The notes: generated by a model from the letters alone, not told the origin. Shown: positions 27,016-35,528, counted from the first letter of the stretch. The stretch: DNA of 64,000 nucleotides from Sphingomonas sp. Root710 (GCF_001429065.1 NZ_LMIB01000001.1:505933-569932), one strand, 5' to 3'. Numbers and translations are program-made.

Positions 27016-27654
27016 ATGCACATGAAAAAATATATCGTGCTGGCCGCGATGATCGCCGCCGCCTTGCCTGGTGTCGCATCAGCGGGGATGCCCGAGGACG
27101 TGAAGTCCATCAACGACAACTGGGCGCACATTTCCTATCAGATGAACGGCTCAAGCCATCAGACGACGGCGCTCGACCAGCTCGCGCACCAAGCCGACGT
27201 CATCGTCGCCCGCTATCCCGGACAGGCCGAGCCGCTGCTCTGGCAGGGAATCGTCGTCAGCGAACAGGCCAATCGGGCCAACATCTTCCACAAGCTGAGC
27301 CTGGCCACCCGCGCGCGCGACATTCTCGCCCGCGCTTATTCGCTCAATCCCAGGGCGGGCAATGGCGGTGCGGCGATGAGCCTCGGCGTGCTCTACTATA
27401 AGGTGCCCGGCTCGCCGATCGGCTTTGGCGACGACGCGCGCGCGCGCCAGCTTTTGCAACAGGCTCTGGCGCTTGACCCGAATGGCCTCGACGCCAATTA
27501 TTTCTGGGGCGATTTCCTCTATGATCAGGGCGACAAGGCCGGCGCCAAGGCCGCGTTGCTGAAAGCGCTCCGTGCGCCGCATGATCCCAACCGCACCGTC
27601 TGGGACGCCGGTCGGCGGGGCGAGGTTCAGGCGTTGCTCAAGAAGATCGGCTGA
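27016..27654 (+). CDS. Secreted TPR-containing protein
   Basis: This 212-residue protein has a clear signal peptide (MHMKKYIVLAAMIAAALPGV, cleaved after ASA), followed by helical TPR-like repeats; ARDILARAYSLNPRAG and ARQLLQQALALDPNGLDANY are the clearest. A periplasmic scaffold or carrier for a small molecule or partner protein is plausible. It is spaced 17 nt after the SDR, with TAGGAGA as ribosome site, and its stop overlaps the methyltransferase start by one base. No specific family was recognised. Confidence 0.8.
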   Translation: MHMKKYIVLAAMIAAALPGVASAGMPEDVKSINDNWAHISYQMNGSSHQTTALDQLAHQADVIVARYPGQAEPLLWQGIVVSEQANRANIFHKLSLATRARDILARAYSLNPRAGNGGAAMSLGVLYYKVPGSPIGFGDDARARQLLQQALALDPNGLDANYFWGDFLYDQGDKAGAKAALLKALRAPHDPNRTVWDAGRRGEVQALLKKIG

Positions 27655-28286
27655 TGCGCTTTGCCCACGGTCTCGCCCGCCAGCTCGCGGCGCCGACCGG
27701 CATCGCCGGCGCGCTGTGCGGCCTGGCGATGGATGTGGCTAACCGGGCGCCGCTGCAGCGGGCGATCGACATATTATGCCCGGGGCCCGGCGAGACGGTG
27801 CTCGACGCCGGGTGCGGGACCGGGGCGGCCAGCGCGGCGATATTGCGGCGCGCGGAGTGCCACGTCATCGCCGTCGATCAGTCGACGACGATGATCCGTC
27901 GGGCCCGGGCCCGCCTCGCCGGGCGAAGCCGCAGCGGCATGGTCGAGGTCCATCAGGCCAGCATCGAGGCGTTGCCCTGTGAGCCTGGCAGCATCGATGC
28001 CGTGCTCGCGCTCAACATCCTCTATTTTTGCGACCCGGACAGCCGAATGATTGCGGCGCTTCGCACGGTTTTACGGCCGAGTGGCCGTCTGGTCGCGTAC
28101 GTCACCGATCGCCAAAGTATGGAGAAATGGGCCTTTACGGGCGCTGGCCTCCACCGACTCTACAACTCCGATGAACTCCAGGCAGCCCTTGTCGATGGCG
28201 GCTTCGACCCATCAAGCATCAGCATCGAACCTCGATCGGTGGCATCCGGCGTTCAGGGACTCTTCGCACTCGCCTACGCTGGCTGA
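27654..28286 (+). CDS. Class I SAM-dependent methyltransferase
   Basis: This 210-residue methyltransferase has motif I VLDAGCGTGAASAAIL near residue 50, the acidic post-I residue in VIAVDQSTTM, motif II SIDAVLALNILYF and the LRPSGRLVAYV strand. It starts at ATG 27654, sharing one base with the preceding stop (TGATG). It is the last gene of the five-gene island operon and would methylate the pathway product; the substrate is unknown. The stop is only 9 nt from the convergent DUF2141 gene. Confidence 0.85.
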   Translation: MRFAHGLARQLAAPTGIAGALCGLAMDVANRAPLQRAIDILCPGPGETVLDAGCGTGAASAAILRRAECHVIAVDQSTTMIRRARARLAGRSRSGMVEVHQASIEALPCEPGSIDAVLALNILYFCDPDSRMIAALRTVLRPSGRLVAYVTDRQSMEKWAFTGAGLHRLYNSDELQAALVDGGFDPSSISIEPRSVASGVQGLFALAYAG

Positions 28287-28294
28287 GCTTATGC

Positions 28295-28741
28295 TCAGTA
28301 ATGCATCTCGATCTTGATCGACTTGTTCTGGTCGGCGAGCGCCAAGCTCGATGCGGAGAAGCTGGGCGGCCCCATTACCTTCGGATTGTTTGAGAGGCCC
28401 CAGCCTTCCTTCGGGAACATGCCGAACCGCAGGTCGAGCTTCTGATCTCCATTGGCGTCGTGATAGGCCATGACGGCATATTGCCCAGGCGGCAGATCCT
28501 GGAAATGCACCGATGCGGAAGCGCCATCGGCGCGGGCGCTCAGGACCTTGAACGCCTTGTCCTCGTGACGAAAACCGTCCGCACTGTGGTAGAGGACGAA
28601 GCGGATTGAACCCGGTCCCGGCATGATCTGAGCGGCTGTGACATCCAGATCCGCGGCGGCCGCAACCGTCGGCGCAAGCACGCAACTTGCCAGGGTGAGA
28701 CCCAGCAACCGCCGGAAAATCTTCGTTCCAATAAGGCTCAT
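28295..28741 (-). CDS. Exported DUF2141 protein
   Basis: This 148-residue protein has a signal peptide (MSLIGTKIFRRLLGLTLASC, cleaved near VAAAA) and a DUF2141 beta domain: VLYHSADGF, then LPPGQYAVMAYHDANGDQKL and FGMFPKEGWGLSNNP. The DxNxDxKL segment could bind calcium. The function of the family is unknown; members are envelope proteins. The ATG at 28741 is preceded by GAGGAG. It is divergent from the SOD-like gene. Confidence 0.85.
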   Translation of the reverse strand: MSLIGTKIFRRLLGLTLASCVLAPTVAAAADLDVTAAQIMPGPGSIRFVLYHSADGFRHEDKAFKVLSARADGASASVHFQDLPPGQYAVMAYHDANGDQKLDLRFGMFPKEGWGLSNNPKVMGPPSFSASSLALADQNKSIKIEMHY

Positions 28742-28935
28742 CTCATACTCCTCATCGCCCGGTCGCGGGCAGGATTCCTGGCAAGACGCCGCTGCAGACC
28801 GAGCACCACAGTGTCGATGTGCACGGTCCCATCGAGATTGGTGCGAGCGGAAGAGGGGCGAACTGAGGGAGCATGCCGGCGGCGGCGTCTCACCCGCACC
28901 GAATCCTCTCGACGCCCTGAAAAAGGAGAAGCGCC

Positions 28936-29451
28936 TTGTACCGACCTTCCCTTCTGCTGATCGCTTCGCTTGCCCTGGTCGCGGCGGCACCTGTCGCCGC
29001 GCCGAGGACATATGCCCTGAAAGGCGCGACGGGCGCTGCGATCGGGCAGGTAACCCTGACCGACGCACCCAAGGGTGTGCTCCTTCATGTTGAGGCGCAT
29101 GGGCTCACACCTGGCTGGCACGCCGTCCATTTCCACGAGAAGGCTGATTGCAGCGACGCGATGTTCAAGTCGGCAGGCGGCCATGTCCATATGATGGCGC
29201 CGACCGTGCATGGTCTTCTGAACTCGGAGGCGAACGACCTCGGGGATTTGCCCAATCTGTTCATCGGGGCTGATGGCAGTGGAGCGGCCGAGATTTTCTC
29301 GCCGTTCGTCTCCCTGCAGGCGGGCACCGCGCGGGCCAATCTCCTTGATGCGGACGGCTCGGCGCTGGTCATCCACGCCATGCCCGACGATTATATGACC
29401 CAGCCTATCGGGGGCGCGGGCACGCGCGTCGCCTGCGGCGAAATCCGTTAG
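28936..29451 (+). CDS. Cu/Zn superoxide dismutase family protein
   Basis: This 171-residue exported protein has an N-terminal signal sequence (SLLLIASLALVAAAPVAA). The Cu/Zn-SOD fold shows the copper ligands HFH in WHAVHFHEKADC, zinc-region histidines in GGHVHMMAPTVHG and the late VIHAMPDDY. A GAGTRVACGEI C-terminus supplies the disulfide cysteine. It would dismutate periplasmic superoxide, though some family members lack activity. The TTG start at 28936 has AAGGAGA 6 nt upstream. The 28742-28935 gap to the divergent DUF2141 gene probably holds both promoters. Confidence 0.82.
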   Translation: MYRPSLLLIASLALVAAAPVAAPRTYALKGATGAAIGQVTLTDAPKGVLLHVEAHGLTPGWHAVHFHEKADCSDAMFKSAGGHVHMMAPTVHGLLNSEANDLGDLPNLFIGADGSGAAEIFSPFVSLQAGTARANLLDADGSALVIHAMPDDYMTQPIGGAGTRVACGEIR

Positions 29452-29502
29452 ATCGGTTCCGCCATTTCTGGGGCGACATCCTCGAGGCTCAGCGGCAATA
29501 TA

Positions 29503-30114
29503 GTGGATGCGGACCAGTCGCGTGCGGTGCACATCGCACATCGGCCCGTTGAGCCATGCCCGGAATTTCGGGCCAGGAGGTCGGCCGTAGAGGATCAACA
29601 AGAGGACGCGGGCGGCCTGACGGCCGTACTAACAGCGAACCGACCCCAGCTCATTCGCTTCTTCACCAGCCGTACCGGGAGCCCGGCGGAGGCGGAGGAC
29701 GTCGTGCAGGAAATCTGGCTGCATGTCGCACGCGCCGACACGGGGCCTGTCGCCAATCCGCTCGCTTTCCTGCATCGCGTGGGCATGAACATCGTGCTCG
29801 ATCGCGTCCGCGAACGGCAGCGCCGCGCGAAACGCGAACAGGGCTGGTCCGATGTCGCTATCGAACAGCGGGGCGGGGAGGCCGCCGACGACAGGCCTTC
29901 ACCGGAGGACATCGTCGATGGCCGTCAACAGGCGAGACGCCTGGCCGCCGCGATCGAAGCCCTGCCGGCAGGCGCGGCCCGCGTCTTTCGCCGACACAAG
30001 CTTGATGGCTTGAGCCACAGCGAAGTGGCGGCCGAACTGGGGATCACCCGAAGCGCTGTCGAGAAGCATATCGCAGTGGCGTTGCGGCATTTGCGCGAAG
30101 CGATGCAAAGATGA
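29503..30114 (+). CDS. FecI-like ECF sigma factor
   Basis: This encodes about 203 residues. Region 2 reads RFFTSRTGSPAEAEDVVQEI, with NPLAFLHRVGMNIVLDRVRE, and region 4 reads LPAGAARVFRRHKLDGLSHS followed by AAELGITRSAVEKHI. This is the iron-starvation (FecI) type of ECF sigma factor, controlled by the FecR anti-sigma protein encoded next door. The start is uncertain: GTG 29503 or GTG 29527 are open, and the first 35 or so residues are atypical, so the true start may lie later at a non-standard codon. Confidence 0.85.
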   Translation: MDADQSRAVHIAHRPVEPCPEFRARRSAVEDQQEDAGGLTAVLTANRPQLIRFFTSRTGSPAEAEDVVQEIWLHVARADTGPVANPLAFLHRVGMNIVLDRVRERQRRAKREQGWSDVAIEQRGGEAADDRPSPEDIVDGRQQARRLAAAIEALPAGAARVFRRHKLDGLSHSEVAAELGITRSAVEKHIAVALRHLREAMQR

Positions 30115-30193
30115 AATTCGTGGACTGGGGTGCTGTGCAGCCGGCGGCGTCAGGAGGAAAAGGGATGACGACGGCGATGAACGGGAGATCGAA

Positions 30194-31165
30194 ATGACGA
30201 GCCCGGCCTCCGAGGAGGGCGATATCGCGATGCAGGCGGCCGAATGGCACGCCCGCCTCGACGCGCCTAACATGGACTGGGACGCCTTTGCCCTCTGGCT
30301 CGATGCCGATCTGGCCCATCGCGACGCCTATGACGCCATCGCGCTGCTTGACGCGGATATCGCCGATCAACGGGACGCCATCCTATCCACGCTTCCGGCC
30401 AATGACGGTGCCGATGATGGACATATCGCCGGTCCCGCGCGGGCACGCCGGTGGGCTAGTGGGGGCCTTGCTGCCGCCGCGGCGATCGCCGCCCTGATCG
30501 TGCCCCAGATGTCGACGTTCACGGCAGAGACGCTGGTCGCCTACCGTACCGGCCCTACCGAGACGCGTATGATCGACCTCGAGGATGGCAGTCATATCCT
30601 GCTCGATCGCAATTCGCGTCTCGCGCTCGCCGATGGTGCAGTGCCAAGGGTCGAGATGCAGGGTGGCGCCGCCTTCTTCGATGTCCGTCACGATCCCTCG
30701 CGCGCGTTCGTGGTCACGGCCGGAGACTATCAGGTCCGCGATATCGGGACCAAGTTCGATGTGGTGATGGCGCCCCAGGCGCTTGGTGTCGCCGTCAGCG
30801 AAGGCAGGCTGACCGTCGCCCCTAAGGATGGCGAGGGGACCGCCATAAAGGCCGGCCAGCGGATCGATGTGGCGACCGAGACCGGCGAGGGCGAGGTTCG
30901 GACGATTGCTGCAAGCAGCGTCGGATCATGGCGCAATGGTCAGCTTGTCTATCAGGATACGCCACTCGCTCTGGTCGCAACGGATCTGTCACGCTATGTG
31001 GGGCTCCTGGTTTCCGTCGACCCGGCGATCGGCGATCTGCGTGTTTCGGGGGTGCTTGCGATCGGTGATGGTTCTCGGCTTATTCAACAGATCGAGGCCC
31101 TGCTACCGATCAAAGCTGTCGTCTCGAAGGATGCGGTTCGTCTGGTTCGGAGCGGCGCTCGCTAG
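30194..31165 (+). CDS. FecR-like anti-sigma regulator
   Basis: This 323-residue protein has the N-terminal cytoplasmic anti-sigma region (AAEWHARLDAPNMDWDAFALW) and a single membrane helix near residues 92-107. The periplasmic FecR domain contains RTGPTETRMIDLEDGSHILL and RAFVVTAGDYQVRDIGTKFD. It relays the state of the TonB receptor to the sigma factor. It lies 79 nt after the sigma gene and overlaps the receptor gene by 35 nt. Confidence 0.9.
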   Translation: MTSPASEEGDIAMQAAEWHARLDAPNMDWDAFALWLDADLAHRDAYDAIALLDADIADQRDAILSTLPANDGADDGHIAGPARARRWASGGLAAAAAIAALIVPQMSTFTAETLVAYRTGPTETRMIDLEDGSHILLDRNSRLALADGAVPRVEMQGGAAFFDVRHDPSRAFVVTAGDYQVRDIGTKFDVVMAPQALGVAVSEGRLTVAPKDGEGTAIKAGQRIDVATETGEGEVRTIAASSVGSWRNGQLVYQDTPLALVATDLSRYVGLLVSVDPAIGDLRVSGVLAIGDGSRLIQQIEALLPIKAVVSKDAVRLVRSGAR

Positions 31166-33428
31166 CCTTCCACTCACGACCCTGACCGCCGCACCGCGAC
31201 GGATCGACATCCCCGCCGGCACGCTGCCCTCGGCCCTGACCCAATTGTCCAGCCAGACGGGGATCTCGGTCGGGCTGGCGGGCAATATACCCGCTCGCCC
31301 GACACGGCGCATTCGCGGCACGATGGAGCCAGAGGCAGCGCTCGGCAGATTGCTGCGTGGATCGGGGCTCAGAGCGGTACGCGCCGGGCCGGGGACCTGG
31401 CGTCTCGAACGTGAGGCACCGCCGGCGGCGGTTTCGGTCTTTGCTCCCGTTGCAACCGCCCTCGACGACATTGTCGTCACGGCCCGCAAGCGGGAAGAAC
31501 GCCTTACCGATGTGCCCGTTTCGATCAGCGTCGTGCGGCCCGACATGGCGAGCGCGATGGCGGGACAGCGCGGTGTGCACGATGCGCTGGGTTTTGCCGA
31601 GGGAGCGTTCACGACCAATTTGGGGCCGGGACGTGACCGCATTTTTCTGCGCGGCGTCGCCGACAGCGCCTTCAATGGGTTGACCCAGTCGACCGTCAAT
31701 CTCTATCTGGACGATGCTCGTGTCAGCTATGCGACGCCCGATCCGGATCTCCGGCTCGTGGACATCGATCGGATCGAGGTGCTTCGCGGGCCACAGGGGA
31801 CGCTCTACGGGTCCGGCGCGCTCGGCGGCATCGTCCGGATCGTGCCCAACAAGCCCGATCTGAGCCGTTGGTCGGGAATGGCAGCGGCCGAGGGAAGCCA
31901 GGTCGCCCATGGCGGCTCCGGCGGCGCGATCGAAGCCGTGCTCAACGCACCCTTCATCTCCGATAAGCTTGCGTTGAGACTCGCGGCCTATGCCGATCAG
32001 GGCGGCGGCTGGATCGATGACGCCGGGCGCCGCAAGCAAAACGTAAACCGCAGTCGCCGCTTCGGGACCCGGGCCGCGCTTGGTTGGGAGGTGGTGGACG
32101 AATGGCATGTCGATGCCGGCATCACCGCACAATGGCTCAATGTCCGCGACAGCCAATATGCCTTCCGCCGCCTCGAGCGGACGACCGCGCGGGCGGAGCC
32201 GCACGACAATGACTTTCTCGCGGCCACGGCGACGATCCGGGGCAAGCTCGGATCGCTCGATCTCACATCGGCGACGGCCTATGTCACGCACGAGTTCAGC
32301 AGCATCTTCGATGCCACCACGCAGGCCAATGCGCGCGGCCTATCAGCCCCGCTTGCCTTCGAGGATCTTCGCCTTTTGCGGCTTGCGACCCAGGAGCTTC
32401 GCCTGAGCGATGGCGGCGCTTCGCGGCCCTGGGTAGCGGGGTTGACCTGGCTTCAGGCCGAAAATACCGTCCGGAGCAGCTTCCTGCCCGCGGAGCCTCC
32501 GGCTCTCTCCATATCTTCGCTCCACAATGACAGCATCGAGGCCGCTTTGTTCGGCGAGATCACCCAGCCTCTCGGCAGCGCCTGGTCGGTGACGCTGGGC
32601 GCAAGGGGCTATTACGCCCGCGTCGATAATGAGCAAAATGGCCAGGCGCGGCGCCGCGCGACCAAGACGGGGGTAACGCCGAGCCTGACGCTGTCCTGGC
32701 ATCCGGACGCCCGGGATGTCGTCTGGCTGCGCTATGCGAGCGCCGTTCGACCCGGCGGCATCAACACCGATGGCGATCCGACATCCCGGACCTTCCGATC
32801 GGATGACCTCAAGAATATCGAACTGGGCTGGCGGCTGACGATGGCCGATGGGCGGTTCACGCTGAACGGCAGCCTGTTCGGTTTGCGCTGGGAGAATGTC
32901 CAGAGCGACATTCTGGGCGCGGACAGCCTGGTCCGCACGATCAATGCGGGAAGGGCGCGCAACTTCGGTGCCGAGCTTGGCGGAAAGCTTCGCTTCGCCT
33001 CCTTTGAGATCGAGGGCAATCTGACCGTTCAACATGCCCGGCTCTACCGGCCATCCGCCGCGGCAAGCGCCTTGGGCGATGACAACCGGCTGCCGGTTCT
33101 GCCAGATTATGCCGGTGGCTTGAAGCTGTCCTATGTGCGCTCCGCTGCCGGCATCGATACCCACTGGTTTATCAGCGCGCGCTACCTTGGCGCGGCGCGG
33201 CTGAGTTTCGATCCGACCCTCAGCCGGGCGATGGGCGACTATTGGGTCAGCGACGTTGGCCTCGAAGCATCGAGGGGCACGTGGAAGGCCGGGCTCACTG
33301 TCGCAAACCTGCTCGGCCAGCGCGAAAACAGCTTCGGATTCGGTAATCCGTTCACGCTGCGCAGCATCGAGCAGCGCACGCCGCTCCAGCCACGCACATT
33401 GACGGTGAGAATCCAGAAAAACTTCTGA
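31131..33428 (+). CDS. TonB-dependent receptor with STN signalling domain (FecA-like)
   Basis: This 765-residue outer-membrane receptor has a signal peptide (MRFVWFGAALASLPLTTLTA) and an STN domain (PAGTLPSALTQLSSQTGISV) that senses ligand binding for FecR. A TonB-box-like DDIVVTARKREERLTD and a plug with IEVLRGPQGTLYGSGALGG follow, and the beta barrel ends in VRIQKNF with the terminal Phe typical of outer-membrane proteins. The ATG at 31131 lies inside the end of the FecR gene. Position next to FecI/FecR predicts substrate-induced autoregulation; an iron complex is likely, but the ligand is unknown. Confidence 0.92.
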   Translation: MRFVWFGAALASLPLTTLTAAPRRIDIPAGTLPSALTQLSSQTGISVGLAGNIPARPTRRIRGTMEPEAALGRLLRGSGLRAVRAGPGTWRLEREAPPAAVSVFAPVATALDDIVVTARKREERLTDVPVSISVVRPDMASAMAGQRGVHDALGFAEGAFTTNLGPGRDRIFLRGVADSAFNGLTQSTVNLYLDDARVSYATPDPDLRLVDIDRIEVLRGPQGTLYGSGALGGIVRIVPNKPDLSRWSGMAAAEGSQVAHGGSGGAIEAVLNAPFISDKLALRLAAYADQGGGWIDDAGRRKQNVNRSRRFGTRAALGWEVVDEWHVDAGITAQWLNVRDSQYAFRRLERTTARAEPHDNDFLAATATIRGKLGSLDLTSATAYVTHEFSSIFDATTQANARGLSAPLAFEDLRLLRLATQELRLSDGGASRPWVAGLTWLQAENTVRSSFLPAEPPALSISSLHNDSIEAALFGEITQPLGSAWSVTLGARGYYARVDNEQNGQARRRATKTGVTPSLTLSWHPDARDVVWLRYASAVRPGGINTDGDPTSRTFRSDDLKNIELGWRLTMADGRFTLNGSLFGLRWENVQSDILGADSLVRTINAGRARNFGAELGGKLRFASFEIEGNLTVQHARLYRPSAAASALGDDNRLPVLPDYAGGLKLSYVRSAAGIDTHWFISARYLGAARLSFDPTLSRAMGDYWVSDVGLEASRGTWKAGLTVANLLGQRENSFGFGNPFTLRSIEQRTPLQPRTLTVRIQKNF

Positions 33429-33487
33429 GCCACACTGGGGTGGACCCCCTTGGGCGGCGTCCCCTTCCTGACAAGGGGAGGGACGCC

Positions 33488-34030
33488 ATGCGGATCGGAA
33501 TGACGGTTTTGATGTGCGGCTGCGTGATGGCAGCGGCATCGCCGGGTGAGGCACGATCGCTGCATCATTGGGATCAGGCTAGCAGCGTGACGGCGGATGC
33601 CATTGCCGCCCTCGCATTGGGTGTCCCGCTGATAAAGTCCGACGAGGCGGGCATGGCGCAGGCTGGCCTCAGTATGGTAGCTGGCACCGGCACCGCGTTC
33701 GCGCTGAAGTCGCTTGTCCACGAACGCCGGCCCGACGGCAGCGATCGTCACAGCTTCCCTTCGGGACATTCGAGCTTCTCCTTCGCTGCGGCTGCTTCGC
33801 TTGAGAACCGCTATGGCTGGCAAGCCGGTCTTCCGGCCTTCGCCTTAGCCAGCTTCGTCGGCGTCGCGCGTGTCGAGGCGAAGCGTCACCATTGGTATGA
33901 TGTCGCAGCGGGGGCCGTGATCGGATCGGCGTCGGGTTTTCTGCTGACGCATCGCGCCAATCGTCCGGTCGATATCTCGGCCTGGGGCGGTGGGAGTGGA
34001 GGCGGGTTGGCGTTGACGGCCAGATTCTAA
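33488..34030 (+). CDS. Exported PAP2-type phosphatase
   Basis: This 180-residue protein has a signal peptide (TVLMCGCVMAAASPGEA) and the three acid-phosphatase motifs: KSLVHERRP, the central FPSGHSS, and a variant third motif ARVEAKRHHWYD containing the H-x3-D pair. Such periplasmic or membrane enzymes dephosphorylate lipid phosphates. Upstream, 33454-33487 forms an imperfect hairpin (GGCGTCCCC/GGGGAGGGACGCC). It is the last intact gene of the island. Confidence 0.85.
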   Translation: MRIGMTVLMCGCVMAAASPGEARSLHHWDQASSVTADAIAALALGVPLIKSDEAGMAQAGLSMVAGTGTAFALKSLVHERRPDGSDRHSFPSGHSSFSFAAAASLENRYGWQAGLPAFALASFVGVARVEAKRHHWYDVAAGAVIGSASGFLLTHRANRPVDISAWGGGSGGGLALTARF

Positions 34031-35015
34031 TGTGATCGAACTTCCGCTGAAGTTGTCTGGTGTGCGACTAAGTTTGCGCGCAATTCCCAGTGTATCATCT
34101 CTCACTGCTTGTTCTAGAGCAAATGGATTAGCGATCAATCCGATCGTGAGGCGAAGGCCGCGCACATTCAACCGCTGAGACGACAGCTCTCATGTATCGA
34201 TTCGCTAAAAGCTGCCAGTCCGCACCCGGCCAGCTTCTGACGTTCCCAGATGCCGGTCGGGCGAATGTTGAACGTCGGCTTCTGACAAGAGCCGCCGGTC
34301 GACACGTCGCAGGCGAACGGCAGCAAAGTCCCAAAGCCGGTCGTTCCCACCCCAGCCTGCCCAGCATGAACGAACGGCAGGTTTTGGGTGTCAGCAAGCG
34401 CAGGCTGAACGGCTGAAATTAGGGCGCCTAGCTGACATGACCGCCCGCTCGACAATGTCTGTGCCGAGCGGGCGTGCCAAGAAAGAAGTCTAAGCCTTGG
34501 GGCGCTTCCGCTTGGTTTTCTGACGTATCGCAGGCGGAGTGACCCCCGTCACGTCCCAGGGCATTGGATCGAGAAAATATTTTTCCCCAACTTCGCGAGG
34601 CATATCAGCAATGTCTATCTGCGCCGTCGCTTCCGCCAATCTCTTCGAATAACCCACCGCAATTTCCTTTTCTAACCGAGGGTCGACCCTCAGTTTGAGA
34701 TTTACGGGTTGAGAAATTCGAGCTTAGACGGCCGCTTTGGCGCTGCTCTGGAGTGGTGCGTGCGGCGAGATTTTGGGGAGCATGGGTGGCCGTGAAATCG
34801 GATGCGCCCGCGACTGCCTACTTGATATCAACGATATGGATGAACCGACGGCTCCGCTGAGTGATCTATTTGAAGCCGGCAGGTCGCGCAGATGTTGCGG
34901 CTGAGCGGCAGGGACCGCAGGCGACCGCTCAAGCTCATGGCGGCGGTTATGACTAGGTTTATGGCGTCAAACTGAAAGTCGGAATTTCTCACGTAATATC
35001 AACGCTTTTTGGCGG
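34031..35015. other. Gene-poor right end of the island
   Basis: This is nearly 1 kb without an intact gene. It contains an inverted repeat GCCCGCTCG/CGAGCGGGC (34443-34451, 34465-34473), a truncated minus-strand frame (34490-34723), and a 10-bp inverted repeat TGAGAAATTC (34710-34719 and 34982-34991). Similar flanks (GATTTACG and GATATTACG) suggest a decayed insertion element or MITE lying directly against attR. The remainder looks like eroded sequence. Confidence 0.5.
34490..34723 (-). pseudogene. C-terminal gene remnant without a start codon
   Basis: An open frame of about 77 residues reads VNLKLRVDPRLEKEIAVGYS and later EKYFLDPMPWDVTGVTPPAI, ending in a basic tail KTKRKRPKA. It has protein-like composition but no plausible start, and a stop codon sits immediately upstream where the TGAGAAATTC repeat begins. 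It is most simply the 3' end of a gene cut by that element. It reads away from attR, where an integrase would be expected, but I cannot identify it as one. Confidence 0.4.
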
Positions 35016-35033
35016 CCTCCGTCTCCGCCAGAA
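35016..35033 (+). repeat. attR: copy of the tRNA-Ser 3' end
   Basis: Exact 18-bp direct repeat of 22334-22351. Only the terminal 15 nt of the tRNA plus GAA are present, so this is not a second tRNA gene. Confidence 0.85.
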
Positions 35034-35117
35034 ATATCTGAAATCATTGTATTTTTGATCAGAGAGCGTCACGATCTCCCTCGCCGCATGCTATGGCGGA
35101 CAGCTCGGCCGGGCCGA

Positions 35118-35528
35118 TCAGCGACGGACGATTTCGCCGTCTTCCTTGGTGAACTGCGCCGGGGCATTTTCTAACAGATCCAGCACCAGTTCGGAGGGAC
35201 GGCAAAGCTTCGTGCCTTTCGGCGTTGCGACGATCGGCCGGTTTACCAGGATGGGGTGCGCCAGCATCGCTGCGATGAGGGCGTCGTCCGTCACCGACGG
35301 CGCAAGAAGGCCCAGTTCGGCTGCGGGCGTGCCTTTTTCGCGGAGCAGGTCGCGTGGGCTTGCCTTCATGGCCGTCAGAAGTTGTTCGAGCAGAGGTCGC
35401 GTCCATCCGCTCTGGCGGTATTCGACGATCGTCGGCGCTTGTCCTGCGGCCTCGATCATCGCCAGCGCATTGCGTGACGTGCCGCAGTCCGGGTTATGAT
35501 AGATCGTGACAGGAAAGGCCTGTGTCAT
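35118..35528 (-). CDS. arsC: Arsenate reductase (glutaredoxin-type ArsC)
   Basis: This 136-residue enzyme reduces arsenate to arsenite. It has the catalytic cysteine in YHNPDCGTSRNAL, the arginine-bearing VNRPIVATPKGTKLCRPSE region and the family length. It is the last gene of a reverse ars operon and overlaps the aquaglyceroporin by 4 nt. Arsenite formed here would leave through the adjacent channel rather than an ArsB/Acr3 pump, none of which is present. It lies just outside attR of the island. Confidence 0.93.
   Translation of the reverse strand: MTQAFPVTIYHNPDCGTSRNALAMIEAAGQAPTIVEYRQSGWTRPLLEQLLTAMKASPRDLLREKGTPAAELGLLAPSVTDDALIAAMLAHPILVNRPIVATPKGTKLCRPSELVLDLLENAPAQFTKEDGEIVRR

Larger units (their letters stand above)
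22334..35033 (+). mobile_element. Genomic island integrated at tRNA-Ser(GCT)
   Basis: About 12.7 kb is bounded by an exact 18-bp direct repeat of the tRNA 3' end. It contains an HTH gene, a frameshifted phage-like gene, a five-gene biosynthetic-looking operon, DUF2141 and SOD-like genes, a FecI/FecR/TonB-receptor module, a PAP2 gene and about 1 kb of non-coding DNA at the right end. I found no intact integrase, excisionase or conjugation gene, so it is probably immobile now. The HTH gene near attL could be an excisionase relative. The terminal stretches look visibly more AT-rich than the core. Confidence 0.8.

Noticed and set aside
35016-35033. Possible second tRNA-Ser
   Set aside because: Only the 3'-terminal 15 nt of the tRNA are present; there is no anticodon or D arm upstream. 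It is the island attR.
22334-35033. CRISPR arrays, conjugation or replication genes within the island
   Set aside because: I saw no regularly spaced repeats and no relaxase, partition, replication or secretion-system motifs in any frame.
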